In this document: one piece after another, positions 11,001-22,207 of the stretch
Layout of the letters: each line of letters begins with the position of its first letter
How positions within the stretch are numbered: the first letter of the stretch is position 1
NCBI GenBank assembly: GCA_015680685.1
Contig: MNCI01033465.1
Span: 130,491 to 194,490 of the forward strand
Length of the DNA: 64,000 nucleotides
From: Gnetum montanum
Taxonomy: Eukaryota; Streptophyta; Gnetopsida; Gnetales; Gnetaceae
Reading direction: 5' to 3'
Made by a program: the position numbers and the translations under genes
The notes under the pieces: generated by a model
The model's database searches: none
The model's input: the letters and a program-made list of their open reading frames with translations, nothing else
What the model was told of the DNA's origin: nothing

Positions 11001-13080
11001 ATGTCTCCTTTACAAAGGACCAATAATGCACCATATGATGAGAACATTAGTAGGAGAAATGATAGGGTCTAAACTGAAAAAAGTTAGAGTGAATCACTAA
11101 ATGTAGGGGTTTCATATGCTTATTTAAACATTTATTATGCTCAAAGACTATGTTCAACTAATGCAAACAACCCTAGGAGGGATGGAACCAATCCTAGAAT
11201 AAGGAGGGCCTCAAGGCCTAGGACCTCATCTAGATTTAGAAAGGCTACATCAAGGGACCATAGGAAGAACTATAGGAGCCATGGCAATTCTCCCAGTTTA
11301 CCATCTTCTTCTTCATCTTTCACATCTAGTTCTAACAAGGATGAACATAGGTATAGAAATAGATATACACTAATAGGTCAAGATAAATATAGAAATAGAA
11401 ATAGACAAGATCATCAAAATTAGAAAAATATAAATAGAAATCATTACCATGACATATCTGATGATGATGAATCCTTGTTGGCTACTAGGAGCATGATGCA
11501 GATAATGAAGGCACTTAGAATACCCTACATGCATCAAAGGGAAAGTCACATCAAAAGGCTTGATATGAATAACCTTCCTTAATTTGTGGGAGGCTATAAC
11601 TCATATTCAAAACATTAATTATAAGCATTCCATGATGCTTGTGCCTTGCAGAACATTGAGAGTAACTAGAAAAAGCTTAAGCTCTTTCCGAGGGCAGTAG
11701 TTGACAAATTTTTAAGTTGGTATAAATTGTTGGAACTAGATTCAATTCATTAATGATCCATAATGCTAGAACTCTTCAATGAGAAATACCAAACCTATGT
11801 AAGAGTGTCCAACCTAAGAAAACTAATCTTAGGATGGAAGCAAGAACAACATGAACCCTTGGATGTGGCCTTGGATACATACTATTCACTACTACATAGA
11901 TGTCTAGGCCATGATTTCTCTCAATAAGAGCAACTTTTCCACATCATGGATGGGCTTCATAACCAATTGAGGGAGAACCTTGGGATTTATGCCCAAGGTC
12001 AATTATCTGAATTAAAAGCCCATCAAATACAAAGGCTAGTTGAGTAGGTGGCAAAAGAAGGAGAGCTATGTAAATGAGAGAATGTAGAGGAATATAATTG
12101 AGATCCAACTCTTTAAAAAAATAGGGTCCAAATCTATGATGAGGAAAAATAAGTAGCTCTCAATATGTTGATTTCACAATAGACCTTGCCAATATAATAG
12201 GATATCGCTAAAATGGAAGTAAGGTTAGATAAGATGTGGGAGTTGATGAAAAAAAAAGTTACAAGCTACGTAGGAACCATAAGGGAGAAGTTAGTGATAA
12301 AAGAATCAAGTGATAAAAAAAATAGAAAAAAGAAGAATTAAATGGGTAGGAACACTTATCAACAAAAAAGGAAAATGACTATAGTAGAAGAGGTTATAGA
12401 CTCAAGCACAGAAGAGGATGATGAATGTAACATCTACCAATATAACCATCCAAAGGACTCTTGCCTAGTTATGTTACATCTACATGAGTATGGGGCTTTT
12501 TCTTTGAATCCCAAGTTCATCAAAAATCACATGCCTAGGAAATTACTATACTCACAAGGTAATTATAAATAGTCCTACAACCAATTGTACTATTTCAATA
12601 ATACTTCTTATCAACCTCGAAACTATTATCAATCGTAATGGAAAAACCCATAGTCATGGGGGAGACCATCATCAAGCTAGCACTACCCTTATCACCTGTT
12701 GGGCTTGTATGGATATTATGTTCAACAACCTATTTTCCCAACTAATTCTACTTCCTTTACATCAAATCACTACTAACACCCTCCTAAATATCATCAACAT
12801 GCAGCATCTCCTTTGGAATCACCATCTCACATCTCATATTCTTCAGTGCACCCTCACTAATCTTACACTTCCCTCCATCATATGCCACCACCAACAATGC
12901 AGGAAGAATTGGCATTGCAACCTCAAAAAATTAATGTCACTTGTGCTATGAATATACATAGAAATGATCATGTTAGTAGATATCCATAAAAATATAGGAA
13001 ACATCCCTTCTTTAGGATGATTCCCACTCATGCAAATAAGACACATAAGTCTACTACCTCAGCAAAACCACCACAAGGCC
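11001..13080 (+). pseudogene. Athila gag of a pol-less derivative, degenerate (copy 1)
   Basis: The frame begins MSPLQRTNNAPYDENISR. It has a serine run (SPSLPSSSSSFTSSS), then the gag core (MLELFNEKYQTYVRVSNL, EPLDVALDTYYSLLHRCL, LGIYAQGQLSELKAHQIQ). Near 12426 comes a knuckle-like CNIYQYNHPKDSCLV with tyrosine at the second cysteine position. Stops are scattered throughout. After gag, protease, reverse transcriptase and integrase are absent, so this is a gag-only derivative that would have needed enzymes from elsewhere. It lies 127 bp after its primer site. It is nearly repeated at 22208. Confidence 0.75.
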
Positions 13081-13863
13081 AATTTGGTGTAACACCCTTG
13101 CTTGCCGAAACAATGTCTCCTAATCCTACTTAAGAGTCAATAATTGTCACCATCCCAACACAAAACATAAAATAAAAACCTATCCATTGAAAAGAGATAG
13201 AACATTCCATGCATCACTAGCAACAATAAAGGATGCAATTGTGATCTAAAGGATCAAAGTATTCACTTAATTCCTACACCAGCCCACTACAAACATAAGA
13301 AACAAGAGTGTGTGCAAAATAGGGTCCACAAAATAGCCACTAAACTAAAGGATACCCAATGGCTTGTAAATGAGAATTCCAAACTATTTAAATGATGCAT
13401 GGAAACATATAACCCAAGTAGTAGTTCTTATCTCGGTCATGAACTTAGTCATGGGGGAGATGCCCCATTTTGAGTCAAGAACTAATAAGTGCTTTTTCTT
13501 TTTATTTTATATCATTTTAAATAAATTTTTATCTTTCTTAAATATTTTACACTTTCTTCTATATTTTACTTTATTTTATTTGAGTTTTTCTAATATTTTT
13601 CTTATGTTTTATTTTTTTTTCTTTGTTACCATCGAGACTAAGTGTAACTATAGTTGTTAATTCATGGTGGTTTGTACTATAATGTTATTTGATTGCTAAT
13701 TTCTGGATGCTATTTTTGAATTTTGTTATTGATAACTAGGACTTAGTTTCTTTTTCATGATAACAGGTAGTGAGTCCATGTCATCCATCCATTCACAAAA
13801 CTCTATGGTGTTCATTTTTTTGGAAATATGAGGTCCCTTCCTTAATGAAACTTATAACAAATT
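13081..13863 (+). other. Protease remnant and post-pol noncoding segment
   Basis: The stretch 13170-13400 resembles the end of the protease and linker (the block ATACCCAATGGCT matches CACCCAATGGCT near 5585). It joins directly to the T-rich segment that follows integrase in Athila-3, starting with the purine block ATGGGGGAGA (13451-13460). Everything between was deleted. The segment ends at a junction with reversed Tekay gag near 13864. No gene is seen. Confidence 0.6.
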
Positions 13864-14580
13864 TATCTACATATATGATACATAACTACTCAACTCAAAG
13901 AAACAAGCATCATACTCTACCATAGATCAACTACCTTAATACAAATGATAGAACTCATCCTCCTTGGCCTGAGCATATTGGGTAGACACATAATGGGCTC
14001 TAAAGAGGTTAAAAAATCATCCGATGCCATCTTTTGGGCAATCCATCCCTTAGTTTGCTCTTCAATTATCCACCAACCCCAAGCAATGCCAACCAACTAA
14101 TAGACTACCAAGAAATTCTATTGAACTGATGAACAACCTATCAAATCAAAGGCCTTTTACCATTCCTCCAACCATTTTGTAGCTATAGTGGGAGCCTCAA
14201 TGCCATAAAATTTAGGAGATTCCAACTTCCAATATTTTTCTACCAATTTCCTATTAATAGGCTACCTATTTGATTCTCTTGAGCCTCCACTACCACTACC
14301 ACTTCAGACTACTTTGACCATGGGAATAGGAGCATCACTAGCTGCAACATGCTACTACAAGATCTATAATAGTTGTTGTATAAGATCTAGTTGCCTATTT
14401 GCAAGACCACTACTAGATGTTTAAGGAGGTTGCTTCTATCCATCATTGGGCCTTTCTGACCTATGAGCCCTACCAACATCATGACCACATGTACTATACA
14501 TCTATGTAACCTAAAATCACAAATGGATGAGTACCTAAAACATCATACAACATTGGAGTAAACTAGCTCTGACACCACAA
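13864..14580 (-). pseudogene. Tekay/Del gag, N-terminal fragment (copy 1)
   Basis: Read leftwards from a tRNA-Met-type primer site (GCTCTGACACCA, 14566-14577, as the complement of TGGTGTCAGAGC), this is the first part of a chromovirus gag. It matches the gag at 39290-39996. The rest of the element is missing on the left, and its LTR is missing on the right, where sequence breaks at the first bases of the LTR (TGCAAC) and passes into a Tat element. Frames are broken. Confidence 0.65.
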
Positions 14581-14895
14581 TGCAACTAGGTACACTAGGG
14601 AATTATGCCTGCTATGCTAAGCAAGAGTGTTACACTAGAAGATTTGCTACTTCATACAAGGCAAGTAGTGTGGGCTAGTAAATAGAGTAACGTGGTAAGG
14701 TAAGCAATTGGTTGGAGGCTTTCATCTTGTTGGGTCCCAGAGGAACCGTCATTGTGACCAGTCTGCACCACACGGTGTGTAGAAAACCATGAGGATGTCA
14801 CGTCTACACTAGTAGGTGACAAGGTACAGACAACGTGCAGGATTACCTGTGATATGAAAAAAGGGCACCAAGGCCCTCCTTCTAACACCAAAAAT

Positions 14896-15776
14896 TGTAG
14901 TGATTGAAAACGTTGGTGGTTGGAACACTTAGAGGTCACCGGGCATATAGCCTAACCCCAGATCTATGCGAGGGCCGTGCTAGATGTAAATAGTTGCAGG
15001 GTGCCCTAAATGGTCTGGTCAATCAGACAGGAACTTAAGTGATGTACAATAACCTTTTGTAAACGTTGGTTTTAAGGTTGTTATATGCACATCGAGTAAT
15101 AAGCGATGAACATGAATCAATTTAGAATAGTGCAAAACATGAAAATAATGAAAGAAAATGAAACAGGTTTAAGTAAGAAAGTGCACCATCCCAAGATCAG
15201 GGATCTAATCTTTGCTTGAGTGAATAAGGTGTACAACAAATGGTAGTGGGGACAAGCACAGCTTGCAACAAAGTATGTATGTTCACAGCTCCTTGAACTG
15301 CTATCGACAGCTTGCTAATAGGGTCCTTCTGCTTGCTAGTTTGCTTGCCAAGACTAATTGCCAAGAAGCCAAAATGCCAGAATGCCAAATGTGCTCAAAA
15401 TCCAACCATGCTAAAATTGCCGAAAGCCAACCATCCAAAAACCAACCCCTTGAAGGTTGTTTGTCGAGGTATTTATAGAAACAGGAGCAAGAGAAAAATG
15501 TGGTTTGGATGCCACATGTTTTGGGTCCCACTAAGTGCAAACATGACTATGTTGTGCTACTGTGTAATGTTGGATGTGAAACCTGCCATGTTGTGACCAT
15601 ACCATTCGTGCTGCATGTGCTAAAGTCCAGTGAGCTTCCATGTTCCTTACAAAGAAGAATGTCAACAGTGAATGCAAAGTGGAGCCTATGCTCCAAGACT
15701 ACGTCTTCCCTACTCTTACGAGTAGGGTTAAGCATAGGGACAACTTTGGGCATAGTTAGGGAGTGCAAAATAAGGT
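14896..15776 (-). repeat. Partial Tat-B LTR fused to gag
   Basis: The low-coordinate edge is TGTAGTGATTG, the complement of the LTR's CACTACA end. It matches 17203-18080 closely and stops where gag sequence begins. The primer site region (TTTGGTGTTAGAAGGAGGG on the minus strand, 14877-14895) lies beside it. The GGGTACAACAAATGG-type plus-strand frames here are accidental. Confidence 0.65.
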
Positions 15777-16890
15777 GACAAGCTTGATCTAGACCCAGAG
15801 ATGTTGTAGATGGTTGCAGGGCTGCCTGAGCAGCTATCATATGCAACATTGGCAGTGGCATTGTAGAAGGAGTAGGCTAGCCCATGGGGTGTGCCATTGA
15901 GGCCACTCCTGCAAATGGTGTTTCTTGGGCCATCCACCACCCAATGGGTGGCACTGTTGGGGCAACGACTGTTGGTGATGCTATGGGGTTGGTAGCTTCC
16001 CTAGTTGGCAAGGTAGCCCACAGCCCTATGTTGGATTGTACTACATGTGGAAGCTAGTGCGCTTGGGGTTGCATGTAGTATGATACTTGAGATGGCTATG
16101 CAATATGTAAGGAAATTGTTGGCACCCACCACGTAGTTGAGACTGGGTTGGCCACTGGTGGTGGGATAGGTGTAGACAAAGGATTGAGGCTTACGTGCGA
16201 TTGTGACATGGGTAGGGTGTGGACGTATGACAGCATAGTTGTGACTGACGTTGGGTACGATGCTGGGGAAAAATGAGAAGGAAAGGTAACTGGGAACAAA
16301 GTTGAAGGGCCCCCTTGTTGGTACATAGAAGGTACAAAATGGCTGCCCATGGCTGACATGGGTGTAGGTTGTGGAAATGTTGTAGTAACCACAAAGGGGG
16401 CAAAGGGAAAGAGTAGGTTCGACTAAAAGACAATGGTGGGAGGGATGATTGTAGCATAGGTCTTACCACCACCTTCTAAGTGGGAGTCCAAGTCTTCCTA
16501 TCCATCCTGGTATGCTTTGTCATAATGAGATGTTATGTCCCATTCCCTAGACTTACTAACTTGCATCAACTGATCTAGGACCCATTGATATTGTTTAATC
16601 AATGGGATGATGATGTCAAGGGCAGGGATGAATTCCCTCCTGTTCCAGTGGAGGTACTCAAAGTTACATTTTTCTTCGAGTTATTGGCGGTCCAAGGGTA
16701 GATTCGCCTAGACTTTTGCATAGAGGAATTCATATCACTCTACGTCTTGCACCCAACACTCGGGTGATAGGTGTCACAATCTAAGGGATTGACATGGTGC
16801 CAGCATCGGGCTGAGCGACTACTCGAGGCCTGTCATGTTTTGGACCAAGTAGGGAACCTCTAGGTTCATAATGTGGAAACTGTAAGAAAG
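15777..16890 (-). pseudogene. Tat-like gag, N-terminal region, truncated
   Basis: A proline-, serine- and threonine-rich sequence (for example TTTFPQPTPMSAMGSHFVPS and HVSLNPLSTPIPPPVANP) resembles the low-complexity start of Tat gag proteins. Near 15790 it reads TTSLGLDQA, matching TSPSLDQA in the other Tat gag at about 35830. There it is cut and joined to LTR sequence. The capsid domain itself is missing. Confidence 0.5.
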
Positions 16891-17181
16891 AGAAATACAC
16901 TAGGGAATTATGCCTGCTACGCTAAGCAGGAGTGTTACACTAGAAGGTTTGCTACTTCGTACGAGGTGCAAGCAGCATGGGCCAGTAAATAGAGTAACGT
17001 GGTAAGGTAAGTAATCGATTGGAGGCTTTCATCCTGTCGGGTCCTAGAGGAACCTTCATTGTGACCAATCTACACCACATGGTGCATAGAAAACCATGAG
17101 GGGTTCACGTCTATGCTAGTAGGTGACAAGGTACAAATAGTGTGCAGGATTACCCATGATATGAACAAAGGGCACCAAGGC

Positions 17182-17202
17182 CTTCCTTCTAGCAGCAAAA
17201 AC
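17182..17202 (-). other. Tat-B primer binding site
   Basis: The minus strand reads TTTTGCTGCTAGAAGGAAGG directly after the LTR end. The parallel sites at 14877 and 36833 suggest an original TGGCGCTAGAAGGAGGG-like sequence, a pattern seen in Tat elements. I could not assign the primer tRNA with certainty. Confidence 0.5.
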
Positions 17203-19350
17203 TGTAGCGACCAAAAACATTGGTGGCTAGAACACCTAGAGGTCACTGGGTGTATAGCCTAACCCCAGATCCATGCGAGGGCTGTGCTAAATGTAAACGG
17301 ATGCAGGGTGCCCTAAACGGTCTGGTCAATCAAACAAGAACTTAAGCGATGTACAATAACCTTTCGTAAATGTTGGTTTTAAGGCTGTTATATGCACATC
17401 GAGCAATAAGCAATGAACATGAATCAATTGAGAATAGTGAAAAACATGAAAATAATGAAAAAAAATAAAACAGGTTTGGGTAAGAAAGTGCACCGTCCCA
17501 AGATTGGGGATCTGATCTTTGCTTGAGTGAAGGAGGTGTACAATAGATAACAGTGGGGACAAGCACAGCTTGCAACGAAGCAGGTATGTTCACAGCTCCT
17601 TGAACTGCTATCAACAACTTGCTAACAAGGTCTTTCTACTTGCTAGTCTGCTTTCTAAGACTAATTGCCAAGAAGCCAAAATGCCAGAATGCCAAATGTG
17701 CTCAAAATCAAACCATGCTAAAATTTCCAAAAGCCAACCATCCAAAAACCAACCCCTTCAAGGTTGTTCGCCGAGGTATTTACAGGGACAAGAGCAAGAG
17801 AAAAATGTGGTTTGGATGCCACGTGTTCTAGGTCCCGCTAAGTGCAAGCATGACTATGTTGTGCTACTATGTAATGTCAGATGTGAAACCTGCCATGCTA
17901 TGACCATACCGTTTTTGCTGCATGTGCTAAAGTCCAGTGAGCTACCATATTCGTTACAAAGAAGACTGCCAACAGTGAATGCAAAGTGGAGCCTGTGCTC
18001 CAGGACTATGTCTCCCCTACTCTTATGAGTAGGGTTAAGCATAGGGACAACTTTGGGCATGGTTAGGATGTGCAAAACAAGGTAAACTTGCTGATTTTGC
18101 CTATTGGAGAGGTTTCGAAATGAGAGCAACCATTGCTAACAAGTTTTATAGTTAACTGAAGATGTCTTAAGGCTCCTATGCGAGTGCTACGTTGTTTACG
18201 CTATCCAACATATTTGGTGTAGTGTAAACACCCACATGCTACGCTGTGCTACACTACATAGCGTAGCCATCGGTCTTGGAAGAAATCTTGCCTATAAGCC
18301 AAAAATACATGTCTGAGGCCTAGCCAGGCAAGCAACTGCAACCCTATCTTTATTGTTGAAAGGTTCTAGGATATGCTGAGTTCATCCTTGGGACACTTTG
18401 GTGTTTTGCATCCTCACTACATTGCACTATGCTATGTAGCATAGCACAGCGTAGCAGCCAATATGACATGCATCCTTGCCTGATTTTGTAATGATTTATC
18501 AAGAAACCTTTTTTGAAGCCCAGGGTGAAGCAGGATAGTTAGTCCTAGAGGTCGAAGTATGGCTAAGTGCAATCCTCTTGCTAAAACCACTTGGCAAAGG
18601 GCCTTCATATGATCTCTACTTTCTATGCTATGCTACGTTGCGTAGCGTAGCACCCAGCTTAGCTTGGATCCTGACTTAGTCTTACAAATTTTTTGTTGTG
18701 AAATGTTAGTTATGTCCTAACATGTCAACAAAGCAAACCTATTTGACAATTGGAGCATGGGAAAATGCACTTACTCCATCAGAACCATCTAAGTAGGAGT
18801 ATCGTCAAAGTGTATCCCTACTATGCAGCGTAGCACTTAAGTGAAGGGGACCTCTAATGAAATTTGCCACATTTATGCTATGTCATGTTGCTCATGCATC
18901 AAGGATGAAGTGGGGTAGATATCCCGAAGGACTGAATTATTTTCAATCTACATTTTTTAGGTGCAATCAGTCTCCCTAGGGCCTGCTACACTGTGCAGTG
19001 TAGCAGGATCCTGTAGTTAGAAAACTTGTTGAACTATTTTGTTTATCCTAAACACTTTCGGTAGCTCCTAGTCTAGTCCCTAGGTAGACCATCAACCGAG
19101 CCAAGCATTAAGCTAGGCAAGCTAGAGGGTGTAGTAGGCCTATCAACATGTGTGATAGAAAAATTGCTGGACTGTACGGCCTATCCCCAGTGCCTCTTTC
19201 ATGCAAACTAGCCTTATGGTTGGGTGCCACATTGACTGTGCTACGGAGGGTGTTGTCTACATAGTCCAGCATGACACTAGACTTACAGGAACCCTTGTCC
19301 AAATTTTAGGGCTACTGAATCATGAGAGTCCAAAAATTTATGGTGTTTCA
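17203..19350 (-). repeat. Tat-B 5' LTR, about 2.15 kb
   Basis: Bounded by TGTAGCGACC on the left and TGGTGTTTCA on the right, the complements of LTR end and start. Its upstream half (18180-19020) holds scattered palindromic GCTACGCTAC/GTAGCGTAGC clusters like those in the shorter LTRs at 30450 and 36856. There is no coding content. Confidence 0.65.
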
Positions 19351-20175
19351 CAAGTGTCATTACCTAAAAATTAGAAAGGTTAAATTTCAACCAAGAGACA
19401 AGGTTCTTTACTAAAATCCCACACACATACCTCAGAAAACTAAGTTCCAGACATTGTGGAAAGGACCTTATATCATTTATAAGAATTTTCCTTCAAGGTT
19501 CATGATGATCTATATCTTTCTGTTTACCCCATTAATGACATCCAATTGTACACATCTTCACAACAATTTTCAGTGAATTCTTCTTTTCATGGTTGTGAAT
19601 TATTATACTCTCTTCAAATATCTCCTTGTATTGAACTCTTTCAAATTTAACGAACCGCTTATCTATTTTACCCTATCTATCAGCCTTCCTACTAATGCTA
19701 TCAAAGAAACCAATCTACCATAATCACAACTTAGTCGAGTGTAACCATCAATGGGACAAGACATCTAACAATTATGTGTTACACATTGCATACTAATTCA
19801 TGGTCTTGTTGTGATTATATTAGGAAGCATGGATTAAAAGTAGGACTATCTTCACCAAGGATGATGCATCAGTACCATACAATGAGGACCATCATAATCA
19901 AAGGATCTCTTCTCTCTCTCTCTTATTCTCCTGCTGCTAAGAGGTGTTGGATGTCAATATTCTCCAAGGCATTCACTCCTCTTCTCATGAACATCCAATA
20001 TTATAAAAATTGTAATTATGTACACTTGGGCACTCAAAGTCTGTATGTCTATTTCATCTAAGTCAATTTTTCATGTTAGTTAATAATTCCACACCTACCT
20101 AATATGTTATATTGTAAAGAACATGTTCCTCCTCTTCTTTACTCAAGGACAAGTTTGCATTCAATTGTAAGGATA
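19351..20175 (+). pseudogene. Athila-1-type integrase C-terminus and 3' tail
   Basis: The stretch 19370-19590 encodes an integrase C-terminal domain: FQPRDKVLY, TKFQTLWKGPYIIYKNFPS (compare the same place in Athila-3 near 55850-55960). About 110 bp later the sequence matches the region before ORF3 in Athila-3 (19700-19830 against 58165-58285), then goes directly to the 3' tail. ORF3 is therefore deleted in this subfamily. It ends in a weak purine tract (ATTGTAAGGATA). Confidence 0.65.
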
Positions 20176-21048
20176 TGATGAAGCATTGTTTGTGTTAGAC
20201 ATGACATCGAGTATGCAATGTTAAGGCCACTACATTGTGTACACGAAATTTGGGCCTAGATATGACATCAGATGTTTGATGTTGGTGTATATACCCTGAG
20301 TCTATAAATATCACACCTGGGCTTCAATTTTCACAAGTAATTTATTTGTCAATTTTCAATTTTTAGGCAAGGTAGTGAAGATCTTATTGTGTCTTCTCCC
20401 TAGAGTTAGAATATTTTCTAAGTGCCTGCAAAGGAAGTCTAAAGTGTGTATGGTTCTTTGTTCAAGCACTGATGTACCTAAGCACAATAGTATGGTAGGA
20501 ATAAAATGAACTCTTTTGGCAATCCTTGTAGCACTGAGAATAAATTAATATTTTTTATTACATTTTACTTTCTTGTTCTTTACTTTAATGCATTTCATTG
20601 AGCAATTTATTTCTAGCAATTAATGAACATGAGCACAAGCACTTCAAGCATTCATATAGTACTTGGTAACCTAGCAACACTTAATGTCTAGTAGCCCAGC
20701 AATGTTATATATGTTCAGGATGTATCCAAGAAAGTGGAATAGTTACTTGTGTTAGGCTAGCTAAGCAATAGAAATTAGTTTCAATCTACTCTACCCTTTA
20801 TTCTTGTTGTAGGAGATTACATCCATAAAACATAAAATGATAAAAATTCATATACCTCAATTACACTTAAACCATACCATTGAGCCTCACAAGTGTAGTT
20901 GTGAAGACAATGAACATTCTCAACACCAATTCACTTCCTAGAGGAACTAGTGTATGAGATAACTATAGGTCCACAAAATTCGACTAGATTGCATGTAACA
21001 CCTTAGTGGTTCGTATGATTGGGCGTAGGGGTACCTTGTCGCTCATCA
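20176..21048 (+). repeat. Athila-1-type 3' LTR (873 bp)
   Basis: TGATGAAGC to GCTCATCA, with a TATA box TATAAATATC at 20303. It closely matches 8904-9778. Confidence 0.85.
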
Positions 21049-22061
21049 ATGTGATTCATCAAAACTTAATTATGAATTACTTTAACTAATCTAATTGCCC
21101 ATTAATAACTCACTATCCTAACATAAGTATCCGGTCCCACCATCTGTGCACATCTTAAACACATATAATGCTGCTAGGTTACCAAACATTAAGCATTGTT
21201 AGGATTATCAAGCATCATGCGTATGCTCAAAGCAGTCATACTTATGTGCTTAATTAATTTCTATTTAATCAAACTATCTTACTTTATCTTAATTACTTGG
21301 GAACATTAAAGTAAATTACATAAAACATTTAAATGTATAAATAAAATATTTAAGCTAACCAAGGTGCTACAAGTTTTAATCAAAAAGCTTGTCTTTATTG
21401 CCACACACATTACCGTGCTCAAGTACAACAGTCCTTGAATAAAGATCCATACACTCAATGAATCTTGTTGTGGACACTTTGGAAAATATTCTAACTCTAG
21501 AGAAAAGAAACTACAAGAATTTTGCTATGCTATGACAAAAACTATATGGAAATCAAGTGCCCACATGCTATATTTATAGGCCAGTACATACCCCGTGATA
21601 TTAGATATCTAACATTACATCTTGGGGTTTGATATTGGATGCTTGACATTGCAGCTCTGTCCTACTAAATATGATTCATTAGTGATTAATATATACACAT
21701 AAGTACAACAATTTTAAGCATATGTTAACATTTGTTAATCCTAGTAGCACTTAACACTTGGTAACCCAGTAACATTGTAACATGGTACAACATGTGTATG
21801 GTAAATGGGAATGAATGCTTATGTGAGGATTAGTTAAGATATTAGTTAGTTACTAGATTACTTAAACATTCAATTACTTTATTTTCTAGCATTACACTTG
21901 TACTTCAAAAGTGAAACTGAGAAGACAACGATCATGTTCTTGATATTCACTACCTAGACCCAGTGTACTTAGAGATCTAAAGTTTACAGAATTTGATCGG
22001 ATCGCTTAGTGAATGTTAGTGATTCGTATAGTTAGCCATAGGGACCACTCAGTACTCCTCA
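21049..22061. repeat. Head-to-head Athila LTR fragments (copy 2)
   Basis: Site ATGTG (a changed ACATG) and stub ATTCATCA, then a reversed LTR fragment to about 21679, then a forward 5'-truncated LTR to 22061. The layout is the same as at 9779-10854. The forward part matches the LTR at 43461-44310, so 21680 and 44310 may be the two ends of one Athila element. No gene. Confidence 0.65.
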
Positions 22062-22062
22062 T

Positions 22063-22081
22063 TGGTGTCATTACCAAGGAC
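22063..22081 (+). other. Primer binding site, tRNA-Asp type
   Basis: TGGTGTCATTACCAAGGAC, same as at 10856. Confidence 0.7.
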
Positions 22082-22207
22082 TTTAGTTAGCTACGTGCAC
22101 TATCTAGGATAATAGTGAAATCACTAAATGATTGCTATAGCAGTATTAACGATTTATCTTTTTGAAAATATTAGTATTTTAAGTTAGACACATTATTAAT
22201 TAAAAAC

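Larger units (their letters stand above)
14582..19350 (-). mobile_element. Rearranged Tat-like element (Tat-B), minus strand
   Basis: From right to left: a 5' LTR (17203-19350), primer site, leader, and gag N-terminus cut at about 15777, then a fusion to the inside of a second copy of the same LTR (14896-15776) with its primer site and leader (14582-14895). The leader, primer and LTR block is therefore present twice, as direct repeats 2.3 kb apart. It sits exactly between the two copies of the 11.27-kb repeat. No pol is present. Family membership rests on similarity to the element at 30450-37918. Confidence 0.65.

Noticed and set aside
17570-18028. A 152-residue plus-strand open stretch in the Tat-B LTR
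   Set aside because: It lies inside an LTR, a related frame at 15263 is broken, and the sequence resembles no protein I know.
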